From Duganella margarita (GTDB taxonomy: Bacteria > Pseudomonadota > Gammaproteobacteria > Burkholderiales > Burkholderiaceae_D), in NCBI RefSeq assembly GCF_009857535.1, contig NZ_WWCS01000005.1:124001-188000 (forward strand): a stretch of 64,000 nt of DNA. Reading direction: 5' to 3'. Shown here piece by piece: positions 16,564 through 25,296 of this stretch (position 1 is its first letter; every line of letters starts with the position of its first letter). Made by a program: the position numbers and the translations under genes. Under the pieces are notes generated by a model that worked only from the letters and a program-made list of their open reading frames with translations, ran no database searches and was not told where the DNA came from.

Positions 16564-17412
16564 TCAAGCGAGGTGATGCGGTTGAGCGCGTTTAAGCATC
16601 AGAACAGTGGCGATGCCCCACACCAGTAGCGTCAGCACCGAGGCTTCGACGCCGTAGGCGCCGCCGGTCAGCCATTCGGGGCCGGGCAACGAGACTTGCA
16701 GCCAGCCGCGCGCCGCGTGGCCGGACAGCGGCACCGCAAACACGCCGTCATACAGGAAGTTCCAGCCGAAGTGGATGCCGATCGGCAGCCACACGCGGCC
16801 TGTCATCATGTAGGCCGCGCATAGTGCCAGCGAGACCACGGCGGTGTCGAGGACTGCCAGCGCGCTGATGTTGTCGTTGGGGAGGTGCGCCAGCGCGAAC
16901 AGCACGAATGACACCGCCAGCGCCACGCGCGTGCCCCAGCGCTGGTCGACGATACGAAACAGCACCGCGCGGAAGATCAGTTCCTCAAACGTCGCCACCA
17001 TGATCTGCTCCGGCAGGCACTTGAGCAGGGCGTCCCAGCCGGTGCTGCTGCCGGTAATCACAAACGCGCCCATCACCGCGAGAATGACGGCGACCTTCAG
17101 GCCCAGCGCCGCGCCGGCCACCACGCCGGCGCCGACTTCGAGCGCGGCGCCGGGCAGCGCCAGTTCGGACGGCAGGCGTTTCTCGACGCGGGTGGCGAAC
17201 AGGCGATAGCTCAGGAAGCTGAGCAAGGCGGCCAGCGGCATCGGCCACACCACGCGCAGCGGTTGCGGCACCACGGCATGGATCAATGCCAGCGTCAGCG
17301 AAATCGGCAGCATGACGGCGGCGACGCCAAGCACGATGCGCAGCAGCGGATGCGTCAGCACACGCGCGCGGAAAGAAGGGATGGGCGTAACTGCCGGTTG
17401 GGCGATGCTCAT
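16564..17412 (-). CDS. CPBP-family intramembrane glutamic protease
   Basis: A 282-residue integral membrane protein with several hydrophobic helices. The Abi/CPBP motifs are present: FEELIFRAVLF (the EExxxR motif), FALAHLPND, and HFGWNFLYDG. Relatives of Rce1 cleave prenylated proteins; bacterial members mostly lack known substrates, some giving bacteriocin immunity. It overlaps the marR-type gene upstream by four bases (ATGA), so the regulator and protease share a transcript. Confidence 0.9.
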   Translation of the reverse strand: MSIAQPAVTPIPSFRARVLTHPLLRIVLGVAAVMLPISLTLALIHAVVPQPLRVVWPMPLAALLSFLSYRLFATRVEKRLPSELALPGAALEVGAGVVAGAALGLKVAVILAVMGAFVITGSSTGWDALLKCLPEQIMVATFEELIFRAVLFRIVDQRWGTRVALAVSFVLFALAHLPNDNISALAVLDTAVVSLALCAAYMMTGRVWLPIGIHFGWNFLYDGVFAVPLSGHAARGWLQVSLPGPEWLTGGAYGVEASVLTLLVWGIATVLMLKRAQPHHLA

Positions 17413-17885
17413 GATGTCTCCTTGGTGATGGCGGCGCGCGCTTTGCGGATGCGGGCGCCGAAAGGCTGTTGCTGCAAGGCGGCAATGGCCGCCGCCAGGA
17501 TGTCGGACAAGGGGTAGGGCAGGTCGCGATCCAGACTATCGGCGGCGGTGCGCGTGGCTTGCCAGCACAGGTGCAGTTGCGGCAGCAGGTCTCGGCCACG
17601 GGCGCTGAGTCGCACCATTTTCTGGCGCGCGTCACGCACGCCGGGTGACGATTCCAGCAGGCCCTCCTTGATCATCAGCGCGACCGTCTGCGTGGCGGCC
17701 GGCTGGGTGATGCCGGCCGCTTCGGCGATCTGGCTGACGGTGTGCGGTTCGCCGCCTTCCAGCGCCCGCATCACCGGCGTGTAGCGCGGCCGATAGTCGA
17801 TGCCTGCCTCCTCGTAGGCGGCGCTGACGGCACCGTCCAGCAAGTCGATCAGATGGCGTAATTGGGTTCCAAGTCCTTGTCTCAT
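17409..17885 (-). CDS. MarR-family transcriptional regulator
   Basis: A 158-residue winged-helix repressor. The DNA-binding part spans about 45-105: TVSQIAEAAGITQPAATQTVALM is the helix-turn-helix, and SSPGVRDARQKMVRLSARG the wing. It heads a two-gene operon with the CPBP protease. A perfect dyad 17 bp before its start (17903-17922) is the likely operator for autoregulation. It is divergent from the GH3 gene, so it could affect that gene too. Confidence 0.92.
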   Translation of the reverse strand: MRQGLGTQLRHLIDLLDGAVSAAYEEAGIDYRPRYTPVMRALEGGEPHTVSQIAEAAGITQPAATQTVALMIKEGLLESSPGVRDARQKMVRLSARGRDLLPQLHLCWQATRTAADSLDRDLPYPLSDILAAAIAALQQQPFGARIRKARAAITKETS

Positions 17886-17902
17886 GTGGGAACTTTAGCA
17901 CA

Positions 17903-17922
17903 ATGCATAAGTGCTTATGCAT
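17903..17922. promoter_or_regulatory. Probable MarR operator
   Basis: Arms ATGCATAAG (17903-17911) and CTTATGCAT (17914-17922) are perfect complements separated by two bases. A 20-bp dyad of this size directly before a marR-type gene is the usual form of an autorepression site. Confidence 0.65.
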
Positions 17923-18028
17923 TATTTTTTGCATTCCGCCCTGCGGCTGATATCGATTTCGGTATGAACGATGCAAAAAAAGTTATTGGTTTCTTGCCAA
18001 TGCAAGGATTACATTTGTCACGTCGAGA

Positions 18029-18046
18029 AATGTTACCGCAAACATT
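18029..18046. promoter_or_regulatory. LacI-family operator-like dyad before the GH3 gene
   Basis: The sequence AATGTTACCGCAAACATT is an imperfect dyad (7 of 9 pairs) with a central CG, 28 bp before the GH3 start. It resembles the TGTTAGCGCTAACA-type operators of LacI-family regulators that control glycan loci with TonB-dependent receptors. No such regulator is encoded in the window. Confidence 0.45.
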
Positions 18047-18073
18047 TTCGGCTTCGCTAACATGGAGACTAAC

Positions 18074-20734
18074 ATGGCGACCAAAAAGACCCACCAACAG
18101 GGTCATGCAGGAGACAACAAAAGCGGGATGGCACGGGGCGCCGCGCGCGCCTTCGTGCTGGCCGTTGCCATCCCTTTGACGGTGTTCGGCGCCGATGTGC
18201 GCAGCGACGCCGAGGCCCGTGCCCGCAACGTGGTGGCCCAGCTGACCATGGATGAAAAGATCGACCAGTTGCTGAATGTAGCGCCGGCCGTGCCCCGGCT
18301 GGGCATCCCCGCCTACAACTGGTGGACCGAATCGCTGCACGGCGCACTGGGGCCGCTGCCGACCACTAACTTTCCCGAACCGATAGGGCTGGCCGCCAGC
18401 TTCGATGCGCCACTGCTGCAACAGGTGGCCGCCGCCATCAGCACCGAAGTGCGCGCCTTGCACACGCTGGGCCGCCAGACCGGGCACCTGGGCCGCATCG
18501 GCACCGGACTCGATACCTGGTCGCCCAACATCAACATCTTCCGCGACCCGCGCTGGGGACGAGGGCAGGAAACCTATGGCGAAGACCCGCACCTGACGGC
18601 GGCGCTGGGCGTGGCCTTCATCCGCGGCATCCAGGGCAGCAATCCCGACCTGCCGGACGTGGTGGCCACGCCCAAGCACTTCGCCGTGCACAGCGGACCG
18701 GAATCGACCCGTCACAAGGCCGACGTGACGGTCTCGGCGCACGACCTGGAAGATACCTACCTGCCGGCCTTCCGCGCCGCGATTGTCGACGCCCAGGCCG
18801 GCTCCATCATGTGCGCCTACAACCGCATCAACGGCCAGCCGGCCTGCGGCAGCGAGCTGCTGATGAAGCAGCACCTGCGCGGCGCCTGGGGCTTCAAGGG
18901 CTATGTGGTGTCCGATTGTGACGCCGTCACCGACATCGCCGAGCAGCACAAGTACGCCACCGATCCGGCGGCGGCAGTGGCGGTGGCGCTCAAGGCCGGC
19001 ACCGACAACGAGTGCAACACCAGGACCTTGGGCGAAACGCCGGGCCTGAGCGCGCGCTACCGCGAAGCCTGGCAGCGTGGCCTGATCAACATGGCCGACA
19101 TCGACCAGGCGCTGGTGCGGCTGTTCTCGGCGCGCTACCGCACCGGCGATCTGGCCGGCCTGCCGCAACGCCAGGCTACGACGGTGCCGGTCAGCGCCAT
19201 CAACACGCCCGCGCACCAGGCGCTGGCGTTGCAGGCCGCGACCCGCAGCCTGGTGTTGCTGAAGAACGACGGCGTGCTGCCGCTCAAGCCGGGCCTGAAA
19301 CTGGCCGTCATCGGACCGCTGGCCGACGCCACCCGCGTGTTGCGCGGCAACTACTCATCGACGCAATCGGCGCCGCCGGTGTCGGTGCTGGAAGGCCTGC
19401 GCCGCGTGCTGCCGCAGGCGCAGATCAAGCTGGCGCCGGCCGGCGCCTCGATCACCGATGGCGACCCGGTGCCGGCATCGGCCCTGCAGACGCCGGATGG
19501 CAAGCCGGGCTTGCGGGTGACCTACACCAACCGCAACGGCACCCAGTACGACAGCAAGCCGGTATTGACCCGCACCGCGCCGGGCCTGGAAGCGCAAGGC
19601 CTGCAATTCAAGGCGGTGGCCGACCACCACAAGGTGAACTGGGACGGTTACCTGACGGTGCCGGAGTCCGGGCTGTACCGCCTCGGCGTCAGCGGCGTCA
19701 AAGGCGCGCTGACGGTGGGCGGGAAGGCGGTGGTCGAAGCCAATGCGTATTCGCAGTGGGGCGAGCCGCTGCAACTGAACACGGTGCAGCTGGAGAAGGG
19801 CCAGCGCTATCCGCTGCACTTTATGGCGGAGACCGGCAGCACCGGCGTGCCCGGCCTGTTCTGGAAGCGAATTTCCAGCGACGCCGACGCCGACCTGAAA
19901 CGCGCCACGGCGGACGCGGACGTCATCGTCGCCGTGGTCGGCCTGACTTCGGACCTGGAAGGCGAGGAGATGGCGATCAAGGTCGAGGGCTTTTCCGGCG
20001 GCGACAAGACCTCGCTCGACCTGCCGGCCGAGCAGCGGCAATTGCTGGAACGCGCCAAGGCGCTGGGCAAGCCGCTGGTGGTGGTGCTGATGAACGGCAG
20101 CGCGCTCGATCTGTCATGGGCCAAGGACAACGCCGCCGCCATCCTTGAAGCCTGGTATCCCGGACAGTCGGGCGGGCTGGCGATTGCCGACGTGCTGACC
20201 GGCCGCGCCGATCCGGGCGGCCGCCTGCCGCTGACCTTCTACCGCAGCCTGGCCGACCTGCCGCCGTTTGACGACTACCGCATGCAAGGCCGCACCTACC
20301 GCTACTACAACGGTACGCCGGTGTACGCCTTCGGCGCCGGCCTCAGCTACACCAGCTTCAGCTACGCGCCATTGCTGGTGGCGCCGGTGGATGGCGCACC
20401 GGAAAACGGCGTCATCGTCACCACCCGGATCACCAATACCGGCGGCCGCGATGGCGACGAGGTGGCGCAGCTGTATCTGACGCCGCCGGCCTTTGACGGC
20501 GCGCCACGGCTGGCGCTGCGCGGCTTCCAGCGCATTACGCTGAAAGCCGGCGAAAGCCGCGACATCAGTTTTCGCCTGACGCCGCGTGACCTGAGCTTTG
20601 TCACGCGGGACGGCCAGCGGCAGCTGACGCCAGGGCAATACCAGCTGAGCGTGGGTTCCGGGCAGCCGGGCACCGGCGTGGCAGGGCAGCAGACGCCCAT
20701 CGTGTTGAACCGCACGGTGGGATTGGAATTATAA
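18074..20734 (+). CDS. Exported GH3 glycosidase, beta-xylosidase/beta-glucosidase type with PA14-like insert
   Basis: An 886-residue glycoside hydrolase. The ATG at 18074 is chosen over 18062 because GGAG precedes it. A signal peptide covers about 20-40. The (beta/alpha)8 domain shows WWTESLHGALG, ETYGEDPHLTA and the nucleophile D281 in VVSDCDAV. The second domain includes SLVLLKNDGVLPL and is split by a PA14-like beta-sandwich (about 455-600), as in plant-polymer GH3 enzymes. A fibronectin-III-like domain ends it. WWTESLHG is typical of the BxlB xylosidase branch, so xylo-oligosaccharides are the favoured substrate. It leads a cluster with an esterase and a receptor. Confidence 0.92.
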   Translation: MATKKTHQQGHAGDNKSGMARGAARAFVLAVAIPLTVFGADVRSDAEARARNVVAQLTMDEKIDQLLNVAPAVPRLGIPAYNWWTESLHGALGPLPTTNFPEPIGLAASFDAPLLQQVAAAISTEVRALHTLGRQTGHLGRIGTGLDTWSPNINIFRDPRWGRGQETYGEDPHLTAALGVAFIRGIQGSNPDLPDVVATPKHFAVHSGPESTRHKADVTVSAHDLEDTYLPAFRAAIVDAQAGSIMCAYNRINGQPACGSELLMKQHLRGAWGFKGYVVSDCDAVTDIAEQHKYATDPAAAVAVALKAGTDNECNTRTLGETPGLSARYREAWQRGLINMADIDQALVRLFSARYRTGDLAGLPQRQATTVPVSAINTPAHQALALQAATRSLVLLKNDGVLPLKPGLKLAVIGPLADATRVLRGNYSSTQSAPPVSVLEGLRRVLPQAQIKLAPAGASITDGDPVPASALQTPDGKPGLRVTYTNRNGTQYDSKPVLTRTAPGLEAQGLQFKAVADHHKVNWDGYLTVPESGLYRLGVSGVKGALTVGGKAVVEANAYSQWGEPLQLNTVQLEKGQRYPLHFMAETGSTGVPGLFWKRISSDADADLKRATADADVIVAVVGLTSDLEGEEMAIKVEGFSGGDKTSLDLPAEQRQLLERAKALGKPLVVVLMNGSALDLSWAKDNAAAILEAWYPGQSGGLAIADVLTGRADPGGRLPLTFYRSLADLPPFDDYRMQGRTYRYYNGTPVYAFGAGLSYTSFSYAPLLVAPVDGAPENGVIVTTRITNTGGRDGDEVAQLYLTPPAFDGAPRLALRGFQRITLKAGESRDISFRLTPRDLSFVTRDGQRQLTPGQYQLSVGSGQPGTGVAGQQTPIVLNRTVGLEL

Positions 20735-20747
20735 AAAAGGAGACGAA

Positions 20748-21665
20748 ATGAACAAAGCAGGATGTGTAGCGCTGGCGCTGGCATGCGCGCTGGCGGCGCC
20801 AGCCATGGCGCAGAACGACAAGATGACGCCGATCGCCACGCCGGCGCAGCCGGCCGCGATTACCCTCAACACCGGCCCGCTGCCGGGCGCCACGGTGCAG
20901 GAATCCTGGCATAGCCAGTACAACAGCGTGTTCGCCCGCAATGTCACGCTGGCCACGTTGACGCCATTCCTGCCGGCGGCCGGCAAGGGCAGCGGCGCGG
21001 CGGTGATCGTCGCTCCCGGCGGCGGCTTCCGCACGCTGTCGATGGAAAACGAGGGCTGGCAGGTGGCGCAGGCACTGGCCGACAAGGGCGTGGCGGCCTT
21101 CGTGCTGAAGTACCGCCTGATCCAGACGCCGGCCGACATGGACGGTTTCGCGCGCTCGATGGCGGAGATGTTCTCGGGCACCGCCAAGCGGCCGCCGCCA
21201 CCGCCGGATGGCGCCGCCGCCTACGCGCCGCAGATCGCCGACGCCCGCGCCGCCTTTGCGCTGGTGCGCGCCCGCGCCGGCGAGTGGCATGTCGATCCCA
21301 AGCGCATCGGCATGCTGGGCTTTTCGGCCGGCGCCATGTTGACCATGGCCACCACGCTGCACGGGCAGGACGCCAAGCCGGCCTTCATCGGCAACATCTA
21401 TGGACCGATCACGGCGGTCACGGCGCCGGCTGACGCGCCGCCGCTGTTCATCGCGCTGGCGGCCGACGATCCGTTCTTCGGCAACAGCGGCTATGGCCTG
21501 GTGGACAGCTGGCGCAATGCCAAACGGCCGGTGGAGTTGCACCTGTTCGAGCAGGGCGGCCACGGTTTCGGCATGTACCAGAAAACCACCACCAGCACCG
21601 GCTGGTTCGATAGCTACGTGCGCTGGCTCGGCATGCACGGCTATTTGCCAGCGGCTACCCGTTAA
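20748..21665 (+). CDS. Exported alpha/beta-hydrolase esterase, acetyl-xylan-esterase-like
   Basis: A 305-residue protein with a signal peptide (1-21, cut at AMA-QN) and an alpha/beta-hydrolase fold. APGGGFRTLSMENEG forms the oxyanion region, GFSAGAM carries the nucleophilic serine, and the catalytic His is in EQGGHGFGMY. Enzymes of this type remove acetyl or other ester groups from hemicellulose. It starts 14 bp after the GH3 stop with a good ribosome site, so the two are one operon. The substrate is inferred from the neighbour. Confidence 0.88.
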   Translation: MNKAGCVALALACALAAPAMAQNDKMTPIATPAQPAAITLNTGPLPGATVQESWHSQYNSVFARNVTLATLTPFLPAAGKGSGAAVIVAPGGGFRTLSMENEGWQVAQALADKGVAAFVLKYRLIQTPADMDGFARSMAEMFSGTAKRPPPPPDGAAAYAPQIADARAAFALVRARAGEWHVDPKRIGMLGFSAGAMLTMATTLHGQDAKPAFIGNIYGPITAVTAPADAPPLFIALAADDPFFGNSGYGLVDSWRNAKRPVELHLFEQGGHGFGMYQKTTTSTGWFDSYVRWLGMHGYLPAATR

Positions 21666-21744
21666 CCATCATCAGGAGACCCGCCACCAGATAGACACCG
21701 GCAAGACCACGATAAAAAACGACGATAAAAAATACGGAGATTTT

Positions 21745-24708
21745 ATGCAAACACCTTTCCAGCGTAGCTTGATGAACCTGGCCGTCGCCAGCGCATGCGC
21801 AGCCCTGGCCATGCCCGGCCATGCCCAGCAAGCGGCCGACACGTCCGCCGACGCCGCCCCGCAAGTGATCGTGACGGGCATCCGCGCCAGTATGCAGTCC
21901 ACCCTCAACATGAAGCGCAACTCGGACGGCATTGTCGACGGCATCGTCGCCGAAGACATGGGCAAGTTCCCCGACACCAACCTGGCCGAATCGCTGCAAC
22001 GCATTTCCGGCGTGTCGATCGACCGCAGCAACGGCGAGGGCCAGAAGGTCACCGTGCGCGGCCTCGGTCCGGACTTCAACCTGGTGCTGCTGAACGGCCG
22101 CCAGATGCCGACCACCGACCTGAGCGATTTGTCCGGCCGCTCGTTCGACTTTTCCAACCTGGCGTCGGAATCGATCTCGCAGTTGCAGGTGTATAAAACC
22201 GGCCGCGCCGACAGCCCGACCGGCGGCATCGGCGCCACCATCAACGTCGTCACCGGCCGCCCGTTCGACAATCCCGGCCTGCATTCCAGCATCGGCGTGA
22301 AAGCCGTCAAGGATACGTCCAATGACCACTTGCCGGATGCGGTCAAGGGCAAAAGCGTCACGCCCGAAGTCTCCGGCATTTACTCCAATACCAGCGCCGA
22401 CGGCCGTTTTGGCGTGTCGCTGAGCGCCAGCTTCCAGTCGCGCGATTCCGGCTTCAACCGCGCCGGCCTGTTCAACGGCTACCAGGGGCCGTATCTGGGC
22501 TCGGCCGTCATCGACGGCCAGACTCTGCCGCAGCCGGGCCAGCCCGGTTCGCAGAACATCACCAACCGGCCGGCGCCGGACGCGCTGTATTCGATTCCGC
22601 AGAACATGAACTACAACGTGGCGGCGGTCCAGCGGCAGCGCACCAACGGCCAGCTGACCTTGCAGTTCCGCCCAGTCAAGGAACTAACCACCACGGCCGA
22701 CTACACCTATTCGGAAAACAAGATCCAGACCAAGCGTAACGAACTGAGCGTCTGGTTCGCGCAAACGCCGACCTCGACCAGCAGCTGGCCGAGCGGCCAC
22801 GTGGTCAGCCCGCTGACCTATGCCGAGGTCTACCCGACGCCGCAGGATATCTCGGTGGTCGGCAGCGACTTCGCCACCAAGACCAAGAACCAGTCGCTGG
22901 GCTTCAACGCCGTCTGGAAAGCCAGCCCGAGCCTGAAGCTGGAGTTCGATGCGCACCATTCCACCGCCGAGTCCGGCGCCGACAGCCCGTTCGGCAGCGA
23001 GAATGCGCTGTCCAACGCCAGCTTCAGCCGCGGTCCGACCAAGCTCGATCTGACCCACGAGCTGCCGATCCTGAGCATGCCGGCCGCCAACCTGACCGCC
23101 GCGCCGATCCAGGCGGCCGGCTCGTGGTTCCACAACAGCTACGAGAAATCGGTCATCAATCAGGCGCAGGCAAAAGGCAGCCTGAAGCTGATGGAGGCGT
23201 CCGAGCTGAACTTCGGCGTCGGCTATACCGACACCACCAACCGCTCGACCTATTCCAACGTGCAGAACAACACCTGGGGCGGCGCCACCAAGGCATCCGA
23301 TTATCCGGCCGCGCTGTTCCAGGCCAATTCCCTGCCGTCGTTCTTCAACAAGCTGGGCGGCTCCAACTCGCCGGACCTGTTCGCCAAGCTGTACACCTTC
23401 GACTTTGCCAAGGTGCGCCAGGTAACCGCCAACGCGGTAGGCAACCAGGCCGCCTATCTGCCCAACTTCGGCACGCCGGACACCGACCGCAAGCTGCAGG
23501 AGAAAACCACCTCCGGCTACCTGGCCTTCAACACCGACTGGGATACCGCGATTCCGTTCCACTCGTCGGTCGGCGTGCGCGTCGAACGCACCAAGGTCAG
23601 TTCCACCGCCCAGGTGCTGCCGGGCACGGCAGTGGTGTGGGTGGCGCAGAACGAACTGCCGCTGACCTTCGGCGGCCAGGCCTTCAGCAATGCCGATGCG
23701 TCGTACACCAATGTGCTGCCGGCGCTCAACCTGGACGCCGACCTGCGCAGCGACATGAAGCTGCGCGCCAGCATCGGCACCACCATCGGCCGCGCGCGCT
23801 ATGACCAGCTGCAAGGGGGCCTGACCTTGGGTACCATCGCCAATGTGTTCACCGGCGGCAGCGCCTCGGTCGGCAATCCGGCGCTGAAGCCGGTCAAGTC
23901 GAAGAATCTGGATGTCGCGTGGGAGTGGTATTACGACAAGCAGAGCTTGCTGTCGCTGGCGTATTTCCGCAAACAGCTGGACAACTACGCCGGCCAGACG
24001 CTGGTGTCGCAGACGCTGTACGACCTGCACACGCCGATCGGCGGCGCCTACTACAAGGCGGCGCTGGCCAGCGGCTGCGGCGCGGCCGATACCAACTGCA
24101 TCCGCAACTACATCCTGGGCAATTTCGACGGCCAACCGGGCGTGAAGAAAACCGGCGTCAAAGGCGACGGCATGCTGGACGGTACCATCACCGGGCTGCC
24201 GACCGATCCGCTGCTCAACTTCCAGACCACCACTTACGCCAACCAGAAATCGGCCAACGTCAGTGGCGCCGAGGTCAACCTGCAGCATATGTTCGGCCAG
24301 AGCGGCTTCGGCGTACAGGCCAACTACACGTATGTGCACTCGCCGCTGAAGTACAACAACGCCGACGTCAACGACCAGTTTGCGATTCTCGGATTGAGCA
24401 ATTCGGCCAACCTGGTCGGCATTTTCGAGAACAAGGACTGGTCGGTGCGGGTGGCGTATAACTGGCGCGACGAATTCCTGGCCGCCACGGTCGACGGCAA
24501 CGGCCGCGCAGCGCCGGTGTACACCGACGCCTACGGCCAGGTCGACGTCAGCATCGGCTATAACTTCAACAAGAACCTGAGTTTCCAGCTGGAGGCGATC
24601 AACCTCAATGACGCCACCCAGCGCCAGCATGGACGGACTTCGGCATCGACCTTGAACGTCACGCAGGCCGGACCGCGTTACATGATCGGCGCGCGCTACA
24701 AGTTCTGA
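21745..24708 (+). CDS. TonB-dependent receptor of the glycan cluster
   Basis: A 987-residue outer-membrane receptor. From ATG 21745 there is a signal peptide (about 1-27), a TonB box (PQVIVTGIRAS, about 38-48), a plug with ISGVSIDRSNGEGQKVTVRG, and a long beta-barrel ending in ARYKF with the C-terminal aromatic residue needed for insertion. It should import oligosaccharides released outside the cell. It follows the esterase gene after 79 bp in the same direction. No inner-membrane sugar transporter is adjacent. Confidence 0.95.
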   Translation: MQTPFQRSLMNLAVASACAALAMPGHAQQAADTSADAAPQVIVTGIRASMQSTLNMKRNSDGIVDGIVAEDMGKFPDTNLAESLQRISGVSIDRSNGEGQKVTVRGLGPDFNLVLLNGRQMPTTDLSDLSGRSFDFSNLASESISQLQVYKTGRADSPTGGIGATINVVTGRPFDNPGLHSSIGVKAVKDTSNDHLPDAVKGKSVTPEVSGIYSNTSADGRFGVSLSASFQSRDSGFNRAGLFNGYQGPYLGSAVIDGQTLPQPGQPGSQNITNRPAPDALYSIPQNMNYNVAAVQRQRTNGQLTLQFRPVKELTTTADYTYSENKIQTKRNELSVWFAQTPTSTSSWPSGHVVSPLTYAEVYPTPQDISVVGSDFATKTKNQSLGFNAVWKASPSLKLEFDAHHSTAESGADSPFGSENALSNASFSRGPTKLDLTHELPILSMPAANLTAAPIQAAGSWFHNSYEKSVINQAQAKGSLKLMEASELNFGVGYTDTTNRSTYSNVQNNTWGGATKASDYPAALFQANSLPSFFNKLGGSNSPDLFAKLYTFDFAKVRQVTANAVGNQAAYLPNFGTPDTDRKLQEKTTSGYLAFNTDWDTAIPFHSSVGVRVERTKVSSTAQVLPGTAVVWVAQNELPLTFGGQAFSNADASYTNVLPALNLDADLRSDMKLRASIGTTIGRARYDQLQGGLTLGTIANVFTGGSASVGNPALKPVKSKNLDVAWEWYYDKQSLLSLAYFRKQLDNYAGQTLVSQTLYDLHTPIGGAYYKAALASGCGAADTNCIRNYILGNFDGQPGVKKTGVKGDGMLDGTITGLPTDPLLNFQTTTYANQKSANVSGAEVNLQHMFGQSGFGVQANYTYVHSPLKYNNADVNDQFAILGLSNSANLVGIFENKDWSVRVAYNWRDEFLAATVDGNGRAAPVYTDAYGQVDVSIGYNFNKNLSFQLEAINLNDATQRQHGRTSASTLNVTQAGPRYMIGARYKF

Positions 24709-24709
24709 G

Positions 24710-25291
24710 TTATTTCAGCAGGCCGGCCAGTTCAACGGCCGTCTTGACCTGCATCTTGTCGAAGATGTGTGCGCGGTGGACTTCCACCGTGCGCATGCTG
24801 ATGCCTAGCTGGTCGGCCACCACCTTGTTCATTTTGCCGGCCAGGATCAGGTCCAGCACTTCGCGCTCGCGCGTCGACAGCGTGGCCAGGCGGGCGTGGA
24901 CGGCGGCGGTGTCGCCGGCGCGGCGCGAGTTGGCCAGCGCTTCCTGCACGCGGTCCATCAGCTGGTTGTCGTTGAAGGGCTTTTCGAAGAAGTCGAAGGC
25001 GCCGCGTTTCAGCGTGTCGACCGCCATCGGCACGTCGCCGTGGCCGGTCAGGAAGATCACCGGCATGCGCTGCGCCAGGCCGCGCGTCAGCAGCTGGTCA
25101 AACACCGCCACGCCGTTCATGTCCGGCATGCGCACGTCAAGCAGCACGCAGTCGCCGGCGGCGTCAAAATCACCAACCTGCTGCAGGAACTGCGCCCCCG
25201 ATTCGTAGGCGCGCGCGGGTATCGCCCGGGATGTGGCCAGCCAGGTCAGTGCGTCGCGCACCACCGCTTCATCGTCGACGATATGCAGCAT
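24710..25291 (-). CDS. FixJ/DctR-type response regulator
   Basis: A 193-residue two-component regulator. The receiver domain (1-120) has the phosphoacceptor D52 (LLDVRMPD), the acidic pair DDE at 6-8 and the conserved lysine in FFEKPF. A LuxR-type helix-turn-helix follows (about 130-190; LSTREREVLDLILAG, ISMRTVEVHRAHI). It lies five bases after the kinase gene, and one base separates its stop from that of the receptor gene. Next to a TRAP operon it most likely acts like DctR, turning on organic-acid uptake. Confidence 0.93.
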   Translation of the reverse strand: MLHIVDDEAVVRDALTWLATSRAIPARAYESGAQFLQQVGDFDAAGDCVLLDVRMPDMNGVAVFDQLLTRGLAQRMPVIFLTGHGDVPMAVDTLKRGAFDFFEKPFNDNQLMDRVQEALANSRRAGDTAAVHARLATLSTREREVLDLILAGKMNKVVADQLGISMRTVEVHRAHIFDKMQVKTAVELAGLLK

Positions 25292-25296
25292 TTTTC

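Noticed and set aside
22684..24630. A 648-codon open frame on the minus strand
   Set aside because: It is antisense to the TonB-dependent receptor and arises from high third-position GC; it has no recognisable protein features.
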